DNA from: Allorhizobium sonneratiae
GTDB lineage: Bacteria; Pseudomonadota; Alphaproteobacteria; Rhizobiales; Rhizobiaceae
DNA length: 64,000 nt
Assembly: GCF_023700755.1 (NCBI RefSeq)
Contig: NZ_JAMKOJ010000012.1
Coordinates: forward strand, 1 to 64,000
Reading direction: 5' to 3'
The notes under the pieces are model-generated. The model was not told the DNA's origin and ran no database searches. It worked only from the letters and a program-made list of their open reading frames with translations. Positions 35,409 to 45,400 of this stretch are shown here, one piece after another. Position numbers and translations under genes: made by a program. Numbering within the stretch: position 1 is the first letter of the stretch; every line of letters begins with the position of its first letter.

Positions 35409-38400
35409 TTACCCTATCGCCATCAGGCTGGCATTACCGCCCGCCGCAGCGGTGTTGATCGAGATCGATACTTCCTCGACCAGCCAGTTGAGACAATAGG
35501 CATCGGTTTTTTCGCCCATGTCCCGTCTCGTGGCGGCCTGCACCAGTATCAGCGGACCGGGTAAGGCCGCAATGGCCTTGTTCAAAGCGATCAGGCTTTC
35601 GCCTTCCGCCTGTAAAAGCGCGCCGGCAAAGGGACCGGCTTTGCTCCATTCCACCCGTTTTGTCATCGCTACACGATGCTTCAGGCTGGGTGGCAAAGTG
35701 GCAAGGCAGTCATGCACCCCGCTCTCCTCATCGATCACCACCATATTGCCTGTGGCCAGCGCACATGCCATCTGCCGCAGCAGTCCCTGTCGGGTCGCAG
35801 GCACCAGCAGGATTGTTCCGCGCGGATGCAGTTCATAGAGGTTGCGCTCGCCAACCGGGCCGGAAAGCTCCTGACTGAGCCCCAGAGCCGACTGGCTCGC
35901 CAGCGCTCTGGCGGCGTCGGCCTCGTAAGCTTCACCCAGTTCATCCAGCCAACGGGCAAAATCGGCCATCGCCGGATCGCGATGGATAGAGCTGTGCTGC
36001 GGCGGGACCGGCGGCGTTTCGACCAGACGGCCAAGATAAAGCGGTCCGCCCGCCTTCGGTCCGGTGCCGGACAGGCCACGACCGCCGAAAGGCTGCACAC
36101 CGACCACAGCGCCGATGACATTGCGGTTGATGTAAAGATTGCCCGCCTTGATCCGCTGGGTCACATGGGCAATGGTTTCGTCAAGCCGCGTATGCAGCCC
36201 GAAGGTCAGGCCGTAGCCGCTGGCATTGACCGCATCGATCAGCCGGTCGAGATCGGTACGGCGATAGCGCAGCACATGCAGAACGGGGCCGAACACTTCC
36301 CGCGTCAGATCGGCAAGACTGTCGATTTCAATGATGGTCGGAGCAACGAAGGTGCCATGCTGCGTTTCGTCTGCAGCGCCGATCTGCTCCACCTTTCGGC
36401 CTTTGGCCCGCATGGCCTCGATATGAGCGTCAATCGTGGTCTTGGCCTCGACGGTGATCACCGGGCCGATATCCACGGCAAGGCGGTCGGTGCGCCCCAG
36501 GCTGAGTTCATGCATCGCGCCTTTCAGCATGGTCAGGGTACGCTCAGCGATATCCTCCTGCAGGCACAAAACCCGAAGCGCCGAGCAACGCTGACCGGCG
36601 CTGTCGAAGGCCGAGGCAATCACGTCGGCCACCACCTGTTCGGCAAGAGCCGAGGAATCGACGATCATCGCATTCTGGCCGCCGGTTTCGGCAATCAGCG
36701 GGATCGGCCTGCCCTTTGCCCCCAGACGACCGGCAAGCGATTGCTGGATCAGCCGGGCTACCTCGGTGGAGCCGGTAAACATCACGCCCGCCACCCCGTC
36801 TGCCCCGATCAGGGCCGCGCCGATGCGGCCATCGCCGGGAAGGAACTGCAAGGCTGTAACGGGCACACCCGCCTCATGCAGGAGCCGCACCGCTTCGGCG
36901 GCAATCAAGGGCGTTTCCTCGGCCGGTTTGGCGAGAACCGGATTGCCCGCCACCAGTGCCGCCGCCACCTGACCGGTGAAAATCGCCAGCGGGAAATTCC
37001 ACGGGCTGATACAGACCACCGGCCCCAGCGGCTTGTGCATGGGCCCGAAACTGCGGCGGGCCTGATCGGCATAATAGCGTAGGAAATCGACCGCCTCGCG
37101 CACTTCGGCAATAGCGTTTGCGGCGGATTTTCCCGCCTCGCGCATGATCAGACCCAGAAGAACAGGCAGGCGTGCTTCCATGGCGTCGGCGGCACGCTCC
37201 AGCATGGCTGCCCGCTCCGCCACCGGCATCCAGGCACATGTGTCAAAATGTGCGGCGGCATCGGCAACGGCCTGCCGTGCCGCTTCTTCGCTTGCATCCT
37301 CCACCATGCCGACACAATCCCTGTGGTCGGCGGGATTATGGACTGCCCGCGATTCACCCCTCCCCTTTGGGCTTAAAAGCACCGGCTTTGCTTGCCAATC
37401 CATGGTTACGGTGCTGACCAGTGTTTCGCTGAGGCTGGCAAGGCTGTTCTCGTTGGAGAGATCGAACCCTTTGGAGTTGCGGCGACCGACACCGAAAATC
37501 TCTGCGGGAAGAGCAATCCGCTCATGCTTGCCGCCGGGATCGGCCATGGCACGGACGACGGAAACCGGATCGGCAATCAGGTCGTCCACCGAAACGGTCT
37601 GGTCGGCGATGCGATGGACAAAGGAGGAATTGGCGCCGTTTTCCAGAAGACGGCGCACCAGATAAGCAAGAAGCGTTTCATGGGTGCCGACGGGCGCATA
37701 GATGCGACAGGGTCGGTCGAGCCTGTTCTTGCCGACCACCTCGCTGTAAAGCGGCTCACCCATGCCGTGCAGGCACTGGAACTCATAAGAGCCGACGGCA
37801 AAGTCCGGTCCGGCCAGATGATAGATCGTCGCCAGCGTCTGGGCATTGTGGGTGGCAAATTGCGGAAAAACCGCATCGCGGGCGTTGAGCAGTTTTTTCG
37901 CGCAGGCGATATAGGAGACATCCGTATGAACCTTGCGGGTAAAGACGGGAAAATCCTCAAGCCCGTCCAGTTGCGCCCGCTTGATCTCAGCATCCCAATA
38001 GGCCCCCTTGACCAGTCGCACCATGAGGCGATGATGCGAGCGGCGTGCCAGATCGATGATGTAATCCAGCACGTAAGGGCAGCGCTTGCCATAGGCCTGC
38101 ACGACGAAACCGATACCATTCCAGCCTTCAAGCGCCGGATCGAGGCAGAGCGCTTCGAGAAGATCGAGCGACAATTCCAGCCGGTCGGCCTCCTCGGCGT
38201 CGATGTTGAGGCCAATATCATACTGCTTGGAAAGAAGCGCCAGCGCCTTCACCTTCGGCAGCAATTCATCCATCACCCGCCCGGCCTTGGCGCGGCTATA
38301 GCGCGGGTGCAGCGCCGACAGCTTGATGGAAATGCCCGGACCCGCATAAATGCCACGCCCGGCAGAGGCCTTGCCGATGGCGTGGATGGCATTTTCATAA

Positions 38401-39122
38401 TCGCGGAAATAGCGCTCGGCATCGGCCGCCGTGGTCGCGGCCTCGCCCAGCATGTCATAGGAATAGCGGAAGCCCTTGTCTTCGAGGAGACGCGCCCGCT
38501 TCAGCGCTTCTGCAATGGTTTCGCCGGTGACGAACTGTTCGCCCATCATCCGCATGGCCATGTCGACACCGCGGCGGATGACCGGCTCGCCACAACGGGA
38601 AATCAGCCGGGTCAGAGCAGCCGCAAGGCTTCTATCATTGACAGTGGCGGTGAGTTTTCCCGTCACCACCAGACCCCAGGTCGCGGCATTGACGAAGAGT
38701 GAACGCCCACCGCCCAGATGCGCGCCCCAGTCGCCGCCAGCAATCTTGTCGCGGATCAACGCATCGCGAGTGGCATCGTCAGGAATGCGCAGCAGCGCTT
38801 CCGCCAGACACATCAGCGCCACGCCTTCCTGCGAGGAAAGCGCATATTCCTGCACCAGCCCTTCGACGCCGGAGCCCTTATGTTTGGCTCTGAGCGCCTC
38901 TATCAGGCGGCGCGCCGTTGCGGCAATCGCGGTCGCATCGTCCTGACTGACGACGGCTGCCGCCAGAAGCGGCTCCATGCAGTGTTTTTCCGGCCTGCGA
39001 TACGCCGCGGTGATTGCGGCTCTTAACGGCGTCTCACGCCCGACTGGCGGGGCAAACGCGGCAAAGACATCTGGGAGTGGCTGATCGGCAGATGACGATA
39101 AGGGCAAAGCTGAAGGGGTCAT
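35409..39122 (-). CDS. putA: Bifunctional proline dehydrogenase / delta-1-pyrroline-5-carboxylate dehydrogenase PutA
   Basis: PutA oxidises proline to glutamate in two steps: an FAD-dependent TIM-barrel dehydrogenase and an NAD-dependent aldehyde dehydrogenase, with channelling between them. The 1237-aa protein shows the arm/PRODH part (FRYSYDMLGEAATTAADAERYF, GISIKLSALHPRYSRAK, RLVKGAYWDAEIKRAQ, YEFQCLHGMGEPLY) and the P5CDH part (SPWNFPLAIFTGQVAAALVAGNPVLAKPAEETPL, FTGSTEVA, catalytic Glu in LIAETGGQNAMIVDSSAL, catalytic Cys in SAGQRCSALRVL, QPFGGRGLSGTGPKAGG). It lacks the N-terminal ribbon-helix-helix DNA-binding domain of enteric PutA, so regulation must come from the divergent Lrp-type gene. 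A C-terminal domain of about 200 residues after the P5CDH module is present. Confidence 0.96.
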   Translation of the reverse strand: MTPSALPLSSSADQPLPDVFAAFAPPVGRETPLRAAITAAYRRPEKHCMEPLLAAAVVSQDDATAIAATARRLIEALRAKHKGSGVEGLVQEYALSSQEGVALMCLAEALLRIPDDATRDALIRDKIAGGDWGAHLGGGRSLFVNAATWGLVVTGKLTATVNDRSLAAALTRLISRCGEPVIRRGVDMAMRMMGEQFVTGETIAEALKRARLLEDKGFRYSYDMLGEAATTAADAERYFRDYENAIHAIGKASAGRGIYAGPGISIKLSALHPRYSRAKAGRVMDELLPKVKALALLSKQYDIGLNIDAEEADRLELSLDLLEALCLDPALEGWNGIGFVVQAYGKRCPYVLDYIIDLARRSHHRLMVRLVKGAYWDAEIKRAQLDGLEDFPVFTRKVHTDVSYIACAKKLLNARDAVFPQFATHNAQTLATIYHLAGPDFAVGSYEFQCLHGMGEPLYSEVVGKNRLDRPCRIYAPVGTHETLLAYLVRRLLENGANSSFVHRIADQTVSVDDLIADPVSVVRAMADPGGKHERIALPAEIFGVGRRNSKGFDLSNENSLASLSETLVSTVTMDWQAKPVLLSPKGRGESRAVHNPADHRDCVGMVEDASEEAARQAVADAAAHFDTCAWMPVAERAAMLERAADAMEARLPVLLGLIMREAGKSAANAIAEVREAVDFLRYYADQARRSFGPMHKPLGPVVCISPWNFPLAIFTGQVAAALVAGNPVLAKPAEETPLIAAEAVRLLHEAGVPVTALQFLPGDGRIGAALIGADGVAGVMFTGSTEVARLIQQSLAGRLGAKGRPIPLIAETGGQNAMIVDSSALAEQVVADVIASAFDSAGQRCSALRVLCLQEDIAERTLTMLKGAMHELSLGRTDRLAVDIGPVITVEAKTTIDAHIEAMRAKGRKVEQIGAADETQHGTFVAPTIIEIDSLADLTREVFGPVLHVLRYRRTDLDRLIDAVNASGYGLTFGLHTRLDETIAHVTQRIKAGNLYINRNVIGAVVGVQPFGGRGLSGTGPKAGGPLYLGRLVETPPVPPQHSSIHRDPAMADFARWLDELGEAYEADAARALASQSALGLSQELSGPVGERNLYELHPRGTILLVPATRQGLLRQMACALATGNMVVIDEESGVHDCLATLPPSLKHRVAMTKRVEWSKAGPFAGALLQAEGESLIALNKAIAALPGPLILVQAATRRDMGEKTDAYCLNWLVEEVSISINTAAAGGNASLMAIG

Positions 39123-39201
39123 GGTCGCCTCTGGAGGATTTTTCTCCTTCAGATTACCATGTTCTTATAAAATCCAATCAACTTGAATTCTATAATTTCC
39201 T

Positions 39202-39214
39202 AGGCAAAATGCCT
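39202..39214. promoter_or_regulatory. Palindromic operator candidate between putA and putR
   Basis: AGGCA-AAA-TGCCT is a perfect inverted repeat in the 120-base region between the divergent putA and Lrp-type regulator genes, 29 bases from the regulator's ATG and 80 from that of putA. The region is AT-rich, as expected for Lrp-type control. Binding by the regulator is inferred. Confidence 0.45.
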
Positions 39215-39242
39215 TATTCAATTTGTTTTAAAAGGTGTTTTG

Positions 39243-39713
39243 ATGAGTAAAACTGACATGAGCAGTGAATTGGACGCTTTCGATCGCAAGATTATCGAAG
39301 CGCTGTCGCAGGATGGCCGTCTGTCGATCACCGATCTGTCGGCCCGCATCGGCCTGTCGAAAACGCCGTGTCAGGTGCGGCTGAAACGGCTGATCGACGA
39401 GGGCTATATTCTCGGCTTCCGAGCCATTGTCGATGCGCAGAAATTCGGCCTCGACCACATCGCCTTCACCGAGGTGAAACTGTCGGACACCCGCGAGGCG
39501 GCGTTGAGCGAGTTCAACAGCGCCGTGCGCAAGATCCGCGAGGTGGAGGAATGCCATATGATCGCAGGGTCTTTCGATTATCTTCTGAAGGTCAGAACGG
39601 CGGATATCCGGCGTTACCGTCAGGTGCTCGGCGAAAAGATTTCCAGCCTGCCGCATGTCGCCAATACCTCGACATTCGTGGTGATGCAGGCGGTGAAGGA
39701 ATATGCCAGATAA
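39243..39713 (+). CDS. putR: Lrp/AsnC-family regulator, probably PutR
   Basis: A 156-aa feast/famine regulator: N-terminal HTH (LDAFDRKIIEALSQDGRLSITDLSARIGLSKTPCQVRLKRLIDEGYILGFRAIVD) and a C-terminal RAM domain (AFTEVKLSDTREAALSEFNSAVRKI, VEECHMIAGSFDYLLKVRTADIRRYRQVLGEKISSLPHV). Divergence from putA matches the known PutR of Agrobacterium and related bacteria, which activates putA in response to proline; the effector is inferred from that context. The ATG at 39243 has AAAGGTG seven bases before it; a TTG precedes it directly. Confidence 0.9.
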   Translation: MSKTDMSSELDAFDRKIIEALSQDGRLSITDLSARIGLSKTPCQVRLKRLIDEGYILGFRAIVDAQKFGLDHIAFTEVKLSDTREAALSEFNSAVRKIREVEECHMIAGSFDYLLKVRTADIRRYRQVLGEKISSLPHVANTSTFVVMQAVKEYAR

Positions 39714-39740
39714 ACAAAAGGCTCCGGCAATGGCGAAGCC
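39712..39740 (-). terminator. Terminator of the rkp operon
   Basis: On the minus strand GGCTTCG, loop CCATTGC, CGGAGCC, then TTTTGTTT. It begins 30 bases after the stop of the 56-aa gene and ends inside the putR stop codon, marking the end of the rkpA-G-H transcription unit. Confidence 0.7.
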
Positions 39741-39769
39741 TGATCATCCGCAGCGATGATGAGCAAAGA

Positions 39770-39940
39770 TCAATGCAGCGTCGGAGACTGTTCCGGCAGA
39801 TTGTTGTCGAGAATATTATAAACTTCCCTGAGCGCGCTGACCAGAACATCGGTCAGGGCATCCATTTCCTGACTGAGCACGAGCGCTGCGATATTGGAGG
39901 GGTCGTGGGCAGCCGTTTCCGGCTCGAAATCGTCTGACAT
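39770..39940 (-). CDS. 56-aa acidic helical protein at the end of the rkp operon, function unknown
   Basis: A small frame starting MSDDFEPETAAHDPSNIAAL, followed by an amphipathic helix (DALTDVLVSALREVYNIL) and ending DNNLPEQSPTLH. AGGA lies about ten bases before the ATG at 39940, and the intrinsic terminator follows the stop closely, which supports a real gene. It lies 260 bases downstream of rkpH; that gap shows no other gene. The helix is reminiscent of carrier or adaptor proteins, but there is no DSL phosphopantetheine site, so it is not an ACP. I know no named family; a role in capsule-lipid synthesis is inferred from position only. Confidence 0.6.
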   Translation of the reverse strand: MSDDFEPETAAHDPSNIAALVLSQEMDALTDVLVSALREVYNILDNNLPEQSPTLH

Positions 39941-40200
39941 ATGCTTTTCCTGTCCTTATCCGGGATCATCCCGGCTCTGCCGTCCTCCGCAACGCCCTCA
40001 TGACGCCTGAAACCGGAGGCAGCCGCATTGCGGCATCGGGTCTGGCGAAACATGCTTCACCATAACCCTGATCCAGCCTTAAGCCCCCTCGCTTGCGTGG
40101 AACTGGACCGGCCCTCTCCGTCTGCTGTGATAACCCCAAACCCGCCAGCAGCCGTCATGCCGCCCTACAGGTGTTCGCGCCCGAACACAAGAAAGCATTC

Positions 40201-40983
40201 TCACGGACGACCGTACCACCAATAAAGCAGAGGCCGGACAAGCGAGCCGAAACGGGCCAACAGAAAGAGCGTTGGCCCGAAATGAATATCCAGACGCCCT
40301 TTTTGCAGGGCCCGGTCCATATGACGCGCAACGGCCTCCGCCGCCCAGGGCCTGACCGTGCCCATCACCCGCTCCGCCTCCGGTGCGCGATGTTTCAGCT
40401 CCTCGGCCAGCTGCGGCGTATCGGTATCGGGCGGAAAGCAAAGAGCGAGTTTCAGCTTCGTGTCTCTGGCCTCCATCCTCAGCGATTCGGCCAGCGCGAC
40501 CAGTGCCGTCTTGGAGGCGCAATAAGGCGCATAACCATAAAGGCCGATGAAAGCAGCCCCTGAGGAAATGAACAGCATTGTGCCACCGCGCATGGCCATG
40601 TCCGCCCAGAGGATTTTGGCCGCATGGATCGTTCCGATCAGATTGGTGTCGATCTGTCGCCGGATATCGGCCATGTCCGCATCGACCAGCCTTGCGGGCT
40701 GAACGACACCGGCGGAGGTGATCAAAAGATCGCAGGGGCCGGAAGCGGCCTCAGCGGCGTGAATGGCTTCGGAAAGCGCGGCAAAATCCGTGACATCGGC
40801 GGCATAAAGTCCAAGTTTTTCCGCGGCCAACCCGCCAAGCGCCTGTCTCGCCGCCTCAAGCCGCTGCGATGAGCGGGCGATCAGGCTCACTTTTGCGCCC
40901 TGATCGAGATAGAGCCGGGCAAGGGCCAGGCCGATCCCGCTCGATCCGCCGGTGATAATGACATGGTCGGGGGCTTTTTTCAT
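40201..40983 (-). CDS. rkpH: RkpH-like short-chain dehydrogenase (3-ketosphinganine-reductase-like)
   Basis: A 260-aa NAD(P)-dependent reductase of the classical SDR type: ITGGSSGIGLALARLYLDQG for the cofactor, Ser141 in FISSGAAFIG, Tyr154 and Lys158 in YAPYCASK, and PPDTDTPQLAEE after it, which is the motif of 3-ketodihydrosphingosine reductases. The C-terminus (LDIHFGPTLFLLARFGSLVRPLLYWWYG) is hydrophobic and probably binds the membrane. In S. meliloti rkpH is needed for K-antigen capsule. It starts close behind rkpG (12 bases from the stop to this ATG; a GTG at 40992 is also possible), so they are co-translated. The likely task is to reduce a beta-keto group on the product of RkpG. Confidence 0.85.
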   Translation of the reverse strand: MKKAPDHVIITGGSSGIGLALARLYLDQGAKVSLIARSSQRLEAARQALGGLAAEKLGLYAADVTDFAALSEAIHAAEAASGPCDLLITSAGVVQPARLVDADMADIRRQIDTNLIGTIHAAKILWADMAMRGGTMLFISSGAAFIGLYGYAPYCASKTALVALAESLRMEARDTKLKLALCFPPDTDTPQLAEELKHRAPEAERVMGTVRPWAAEAVARHMDRALQKGRLDIHFGPTLFLLARFGSLVRPLLYWWYGRP

Positions 40984-40995
40984 CACAGCCACACG

Positions 40996-42363
40996 TCAAC
41001 GCGAGGCAAGCTGCATCAGCACTTTCTGGACATCCATGGAGGAAAAGCCGAAATTCTGCTCCTTGAGCCGGGTCAGAATGGCCACCACCTTCTCCACCGT
41101 ACGACGGATCTGTGCTTCGTCATGCGCGGCGGTGATGAAAAACCTGAGCCGCGCCAGCCCCTCCGGCACCGCCGGATAGATGATCGGCAGTGCATTGACG
41201 CCGGCTTCGAACAGCTCATTCGAAGCCTGCACGGCTCTCAGCGAATCGGCAACAATCACCGGCACCACGGAAAAGCCTTCACTCAGACCCGTATCGAGGC
41301 CAAGGCCTCTAGCGTGCTCTAGAAAAACCTGACTGTTGCGGCGCAAATTCCGCACACGTTCAGGCTCCTGACGCAAGACCTTCAGGCTTTCAATGGCAGA
41401 GGCCGCCAGCACCGGCGCCAGACCGACGCTATAGACGAAACCGCCCGCCTGTGCCTTCAACAACGTGATCAGTGCCTGACTGCCGGCAATGTAACCGCCG
41501 CAGCTGCAGGCAGTTTTCGACAGGGTTCCCATCCAGATATCGACCTCGGACGGATCGATACCGAAATGCTCGAAACTGCCACACCCCTTTTCACCCAGCA
41601 CGCCCAGCGAATGGGCCTCATCCATCATCAACCAGAAATTATATTTCTTTTTCAGCGCGACAAGGCCGGGCAGATCGGCGACATCGCCGTCCATGGAGAA
41701 GATCCCCTCGGAAACCACCAGAATCCGCTCGTGCTGGGGCCCGAGCGTCATCAAAATCCGCTCGAGATCGGCCATATCATTGTGTTTGAAAAAGCGACGA
41801 TTGGCACCGGAAAGCTTGACCCCGGTCAGGCCGCTATTGTGCATGAACTCGTCATGGATGACGAGATCCTTCGGCCCCATCAGTGTGCTGATGGTGGTGA
41901 CATTGGTCAGATAGCCGCTGACGAAGACAACGGCGGCCTCACTGCGATAAATGTCGGAAAGGGATGACTCAAGCTCGGCATGAATGGTGCGCTCTCCCGC
42001 CACCACCCGGCTGGCCGAGGCGGAAATGCCAAATTGACCGATGGTCTCGTTTGCAGCAGCCAGAATGCGTGGATCATGGTTCAGGCCGAGATAATCGTAA
42101 GAGGCGAAATTGTCGAGTTCACGCCCCTCGATCTGAGCAACCGCGCCGCTTGCCCCTTCATGGGCGCGGTAGAAGGGATTGGCCATGGCGAGCTCTTCGC
42201 TCGCCCGTTTCTGCATCATCACCTGCTTATACTCTGGCAAGTCATCAAAACCGATTTGACTGCGGCTTTCGCTAACCTGTGCCCGCAGGGCCCGACCGGT
42301 ATCGACATTTTTCTGCATGCCTCTCATACGGGCCAGCAGATCCTGACGCTTGCTCTCATTCAT
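40996..42363 (-). CDS. rkpG: RkpG-like alpha-oxoamine synthase (PLP enzyme)
   Basis: A 455-aa PLP-dependent enzyme of the family of 8-amino-7-oxononanoate synthase, serine palmitoyltransferase and 5-aminolevulinate synthase. It shows NFASYDYLGLNHDPRI, SASRVVAGERTIHAELE, MMDEAHSLGVLGEKG with Asp248 and His251, and the PLP lysine Lys283 in GTLSKTACSCGGYIAG. Such enzymes join an acyl thioester to an amino acid with loss of CO2. An N-terminal extension of about 75 residues precedes the core, as in rhizobial RkpG. The ATG at 42363 has AGGGA about nine bases upstream. It follows the polyketide synthase gene by 117 bases and precedes rkpH; S. meliloti rkpG is required for K-antigen production. Confidence 0.88.
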   Translation of the reverse strand: MNESKRQDLLARMRGMQKNVDTGRALRAQVSESRSQIGFDDLPEYKQVMMQKRASEELAMANPFYRAHEGASGAVAQIEGRELDNFASYDYLGLNHDPRILAAANETIGQFGISASASRVVAGERTIHAELESSLSDIYRSEAAVVFVSGYLTNVTTISTLMGPKDLVIHDEFMHNSGLTGVKLSGANRRFFKHNDMADLERILMTLGPQHERILVVSEGIFSMDGDVADLPGLVALKKKYNFWLMMDEAHSLGVLGEKGCGSFEHFGIDPSEVDIWMGTLSKTACSCGGYIAGSQALITLLKAQAGGFVYSVGLAPVLAASAIESLKVLRQEPERVRNLRRNSQVFLEHARGLGLDTGLSEGFSVVPVIVADSLRAVQASNELFEAGVNALPIIYPAVPEGLARLRFFITAAHDEAQIRRTVEKVVAILTRLKEQNFGFSSMDVQKVLMQLASR

Positions 42364-42480
42364 ACGGCATAATCCCTTTGCGCGCGTGATGATCAAACCG
42401 GACACGGACACAGGGCCGATTTGAACGTTCTCCCTCCTCCTCTTTGCTATTCAGCCTCCTCAGGCCGCATTTCCCGCCTC

Positions 42481-45400
42481 CTAGCCGCCGTGACGCCTGT
42501 GCAACTCCTCCATGATACGCACTTCCGCCGCGCTGTCATCCGCCTTGTCATCCAGACGACCGCGCAAACTGACCTTTTCATAGAGTTTGCGGGTGAGATC
42601 ACCGACTGTGGCCTTGTCCGCCAGACTGCTGAGGGGAATATCGAAGCCGGTGCTCTGCTCGAAACTCGAGCCGAGTTCCACCGCCATCAGGCTGTCAAGG
42701 CCAATCTCCTTCAATACGCTGGTAAGGCCGATGCTTTCCTTCGGAATGCGCAGCGTATCGGCAATCACACCGGCCAGAACGTCGAAAAGCGCTTCCTGCC
42801 CTTCTGCCGGGCTTTTACCCTCGACCAATGCGACAAGATCGACACCATTTCCATCGCCTGAGCCGATCTGATGGCCAAGACGGCGGGCAATCACCTCGAA
42901 CAGGCTTTCCTTCATCACGCCCAGCGATTGGGCGAGGGCCCAGTCAAATTCGCTGATCATCACCGTCGCCGCATCGACCGTGCCGTTATCGGCGGCAATG
43001 TAACGCTCGACGGCGGAAAGCGCCTCACGCGCCATCAAGGCCGTCTTGCCCAGACGCCGCCCGAGCTTTTCATTGACGACCGTGTTTCTGGCAAGATAAC
43101 CGGCATCGGCAATCGCGCCAAAACCGATGGCCAGTCCCGGCAGACCGCTTTCGCGCCGCGCCCGCGCCAGACCTTCGAGGAAACCGTTGGCGGCAACATA
43201 ATTGCCCTGACCCGGATTGCCGACAAAGGTGGTGGCGGAGGAAAACAGAATGAAATTGTCGAGACGGTCCTGACGTGTCAACCGGTCCAGCAGGCTGGCC
43301 CCCTTTGCCTTCACCTCGATAACCGGTCGGTTGCGCGCACGGTCGAGATTGGCAATCAGCGCGTCATCCAGCACCATGGCGGCATGCACCACGCTTTTCA
43401 GTGGCGCAACCGCCCGAAGCGCCGTGAGCAATCCGGAGAGATCCGTCTCATTCGTGACGTCACAGGCATGGATATGCACGTGCACGCCCTGTTTTGCCCA
43501 AAGCGCCGTCATGGCTTCGGTTTCATCGTCGGCCACACCACGCCGGGTGACAAGCGCAATGTGGCGCGCGCCCTGCTCCACCAGCCAGTTCGCGGTGGCC
43601 AGACCAAAGCCGCCAATGCCGCCGACGACAAGATGCATGCCTACGGGATCGACTTTCATCGTACCGGAAATCCGCTTTGCCACCATATCCCGGCCCTTGA
43701 CCGGGGGTTTAACGACGATCTTGCCGATATGACCGGCATTCTGCATCAGCCGGAAGGCATCGCCGATTTCGTCATAGGCAAAGGCGCGGAAGGGCAGCGG
43801 TGTCAGCACGCCCGCTTCAAACAATGCGCCCACCTCACCGAGCAGGCGGCGTGACAGATCGGGATGCAGCACCAGCAACTGGTCGGCATCGATGCCGAAA
43901 TAGCTGACATTGCGCCGGAAGGGACGAAGACCGATCTTGCTGTCGGCGTAATAATCGCGCTTGCCCAGTTCCAGGAAGCGTCCGAAGGGCTTGACCAGCG
44001 ACAGGGTCTTTTCCATTGCCTCGCCGAAGAGCGAGTTGAGCGCCAGATCAACCCCTTCCCCATCCGTTACCGACAGGACATCGCCGACAAAGCCGAGCGA
44101 GCGGCTGTCGAACACATGCTCGACACCGAGCGCCTTGATAAACCGGCGCTTTTCCTCGGTTCCGGCGGTGGCGATCACCTTGGCACCGAAATGCTGCGCA
44201 ATCTGGATGGCGGCAAGGCCAACCCCGCCCGCAGCACCATGGATGAGGATGGTTTCGCCTGGTCGCACCCGCGCGAGTTCATGAATGGCGTAATAGGCCG
44301 TGAGGAAGACCACCGGGATGGTGGCTGCCGCCACCGGATCGATGCCCTCAGGCAGTTTCGTCACCCCGGCCCGCTTGACCTTCACATGTGTGCCGAAGGC
44401 GGAAGCCGCAATCGCCATGACCTGATCGCCCACGGCAACATCGTCGATGGCAGACCCGACGGCGACGACCTCACCGGAAAATTCCATGCCAATCGAGGCC
44501 CCGGCAAAGCCGTCTTCCAGCGCCTCTTCCGGCAGAAGGCCCATGGCCCACATCACGTCGCGGAAATTCAGCCCCGTCGCGGCCGTCTTGACCAGAACAT
44601 CATGCGCGCCGATGTCCGGCACCGGACAGCTTTCCCAGACGATACTGCCAACCTGGGAAGCGACGCGCTGGCGAATGACAGCCGCATCAAACGCCGTGAC
44701 CGGCTCGACACACTGATCCGGCACCGCCCGGACCTCGCAGAGAAGGCCGGTCTCTGCCTCGATCAACCATTCATGGTTTTGAGACGGCTGAGCGAGCAGT
44801 CGCAGACCGCATTCCAGCATCACTTCAATGGCATTGTCGGCCGCACCCGGATCGACGACGCGAAGATCGAGCAGATCGAACTCATTGCGCAGCACGCGGG
44901 CAAAACGCCAGAGACCGGAATTGACCGGATGGCTGACACGCGCGGAAAGCCCAGCCTTGAGCGGCGCACCACCCGGCAGAACAAGGGCTATAGGGCAAGG
45001 CTTTGCCACACCGGCATCACCAAGCGCCAAAGCCAGCGCACTGAGCGAAAGAACCCGGTCCTGAAGCACAAGAGAACCGTCACCGTCCCGCTCCTGTTCC
45101 AGCGATTGCGGCAAGAGCCAGACAAAACCGCCATCAGCAGCAAAAGTCTCATCGCGCAGAAGTGCGGTAAAGGCGGCGCGATTCTCCTCTTCCTGACCGG
45201 TCAGGGTCAGCAGCCTGATTTCATCCACCGGCGACAGGGCGGCAAGCGCTGCCTCGATCCGCGACGGATCGATTGCCCCGTCATGAACAACAACGACGGG
45301 CCGCGCTTCAGGCATAATGACGTCAAATTCCGCCTCAAGCTTGCGGCCGCAGGCCGATACGGTCATGACCGGCCCACCTTCTCCGTCCTGTCTTGCAGCA

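Noticed and set aside
35676..37082. 468-codon plus-strand frame opposite putA
   Set aside because: Shadow of putA, whose catalytic motifs are all on the minus strand.
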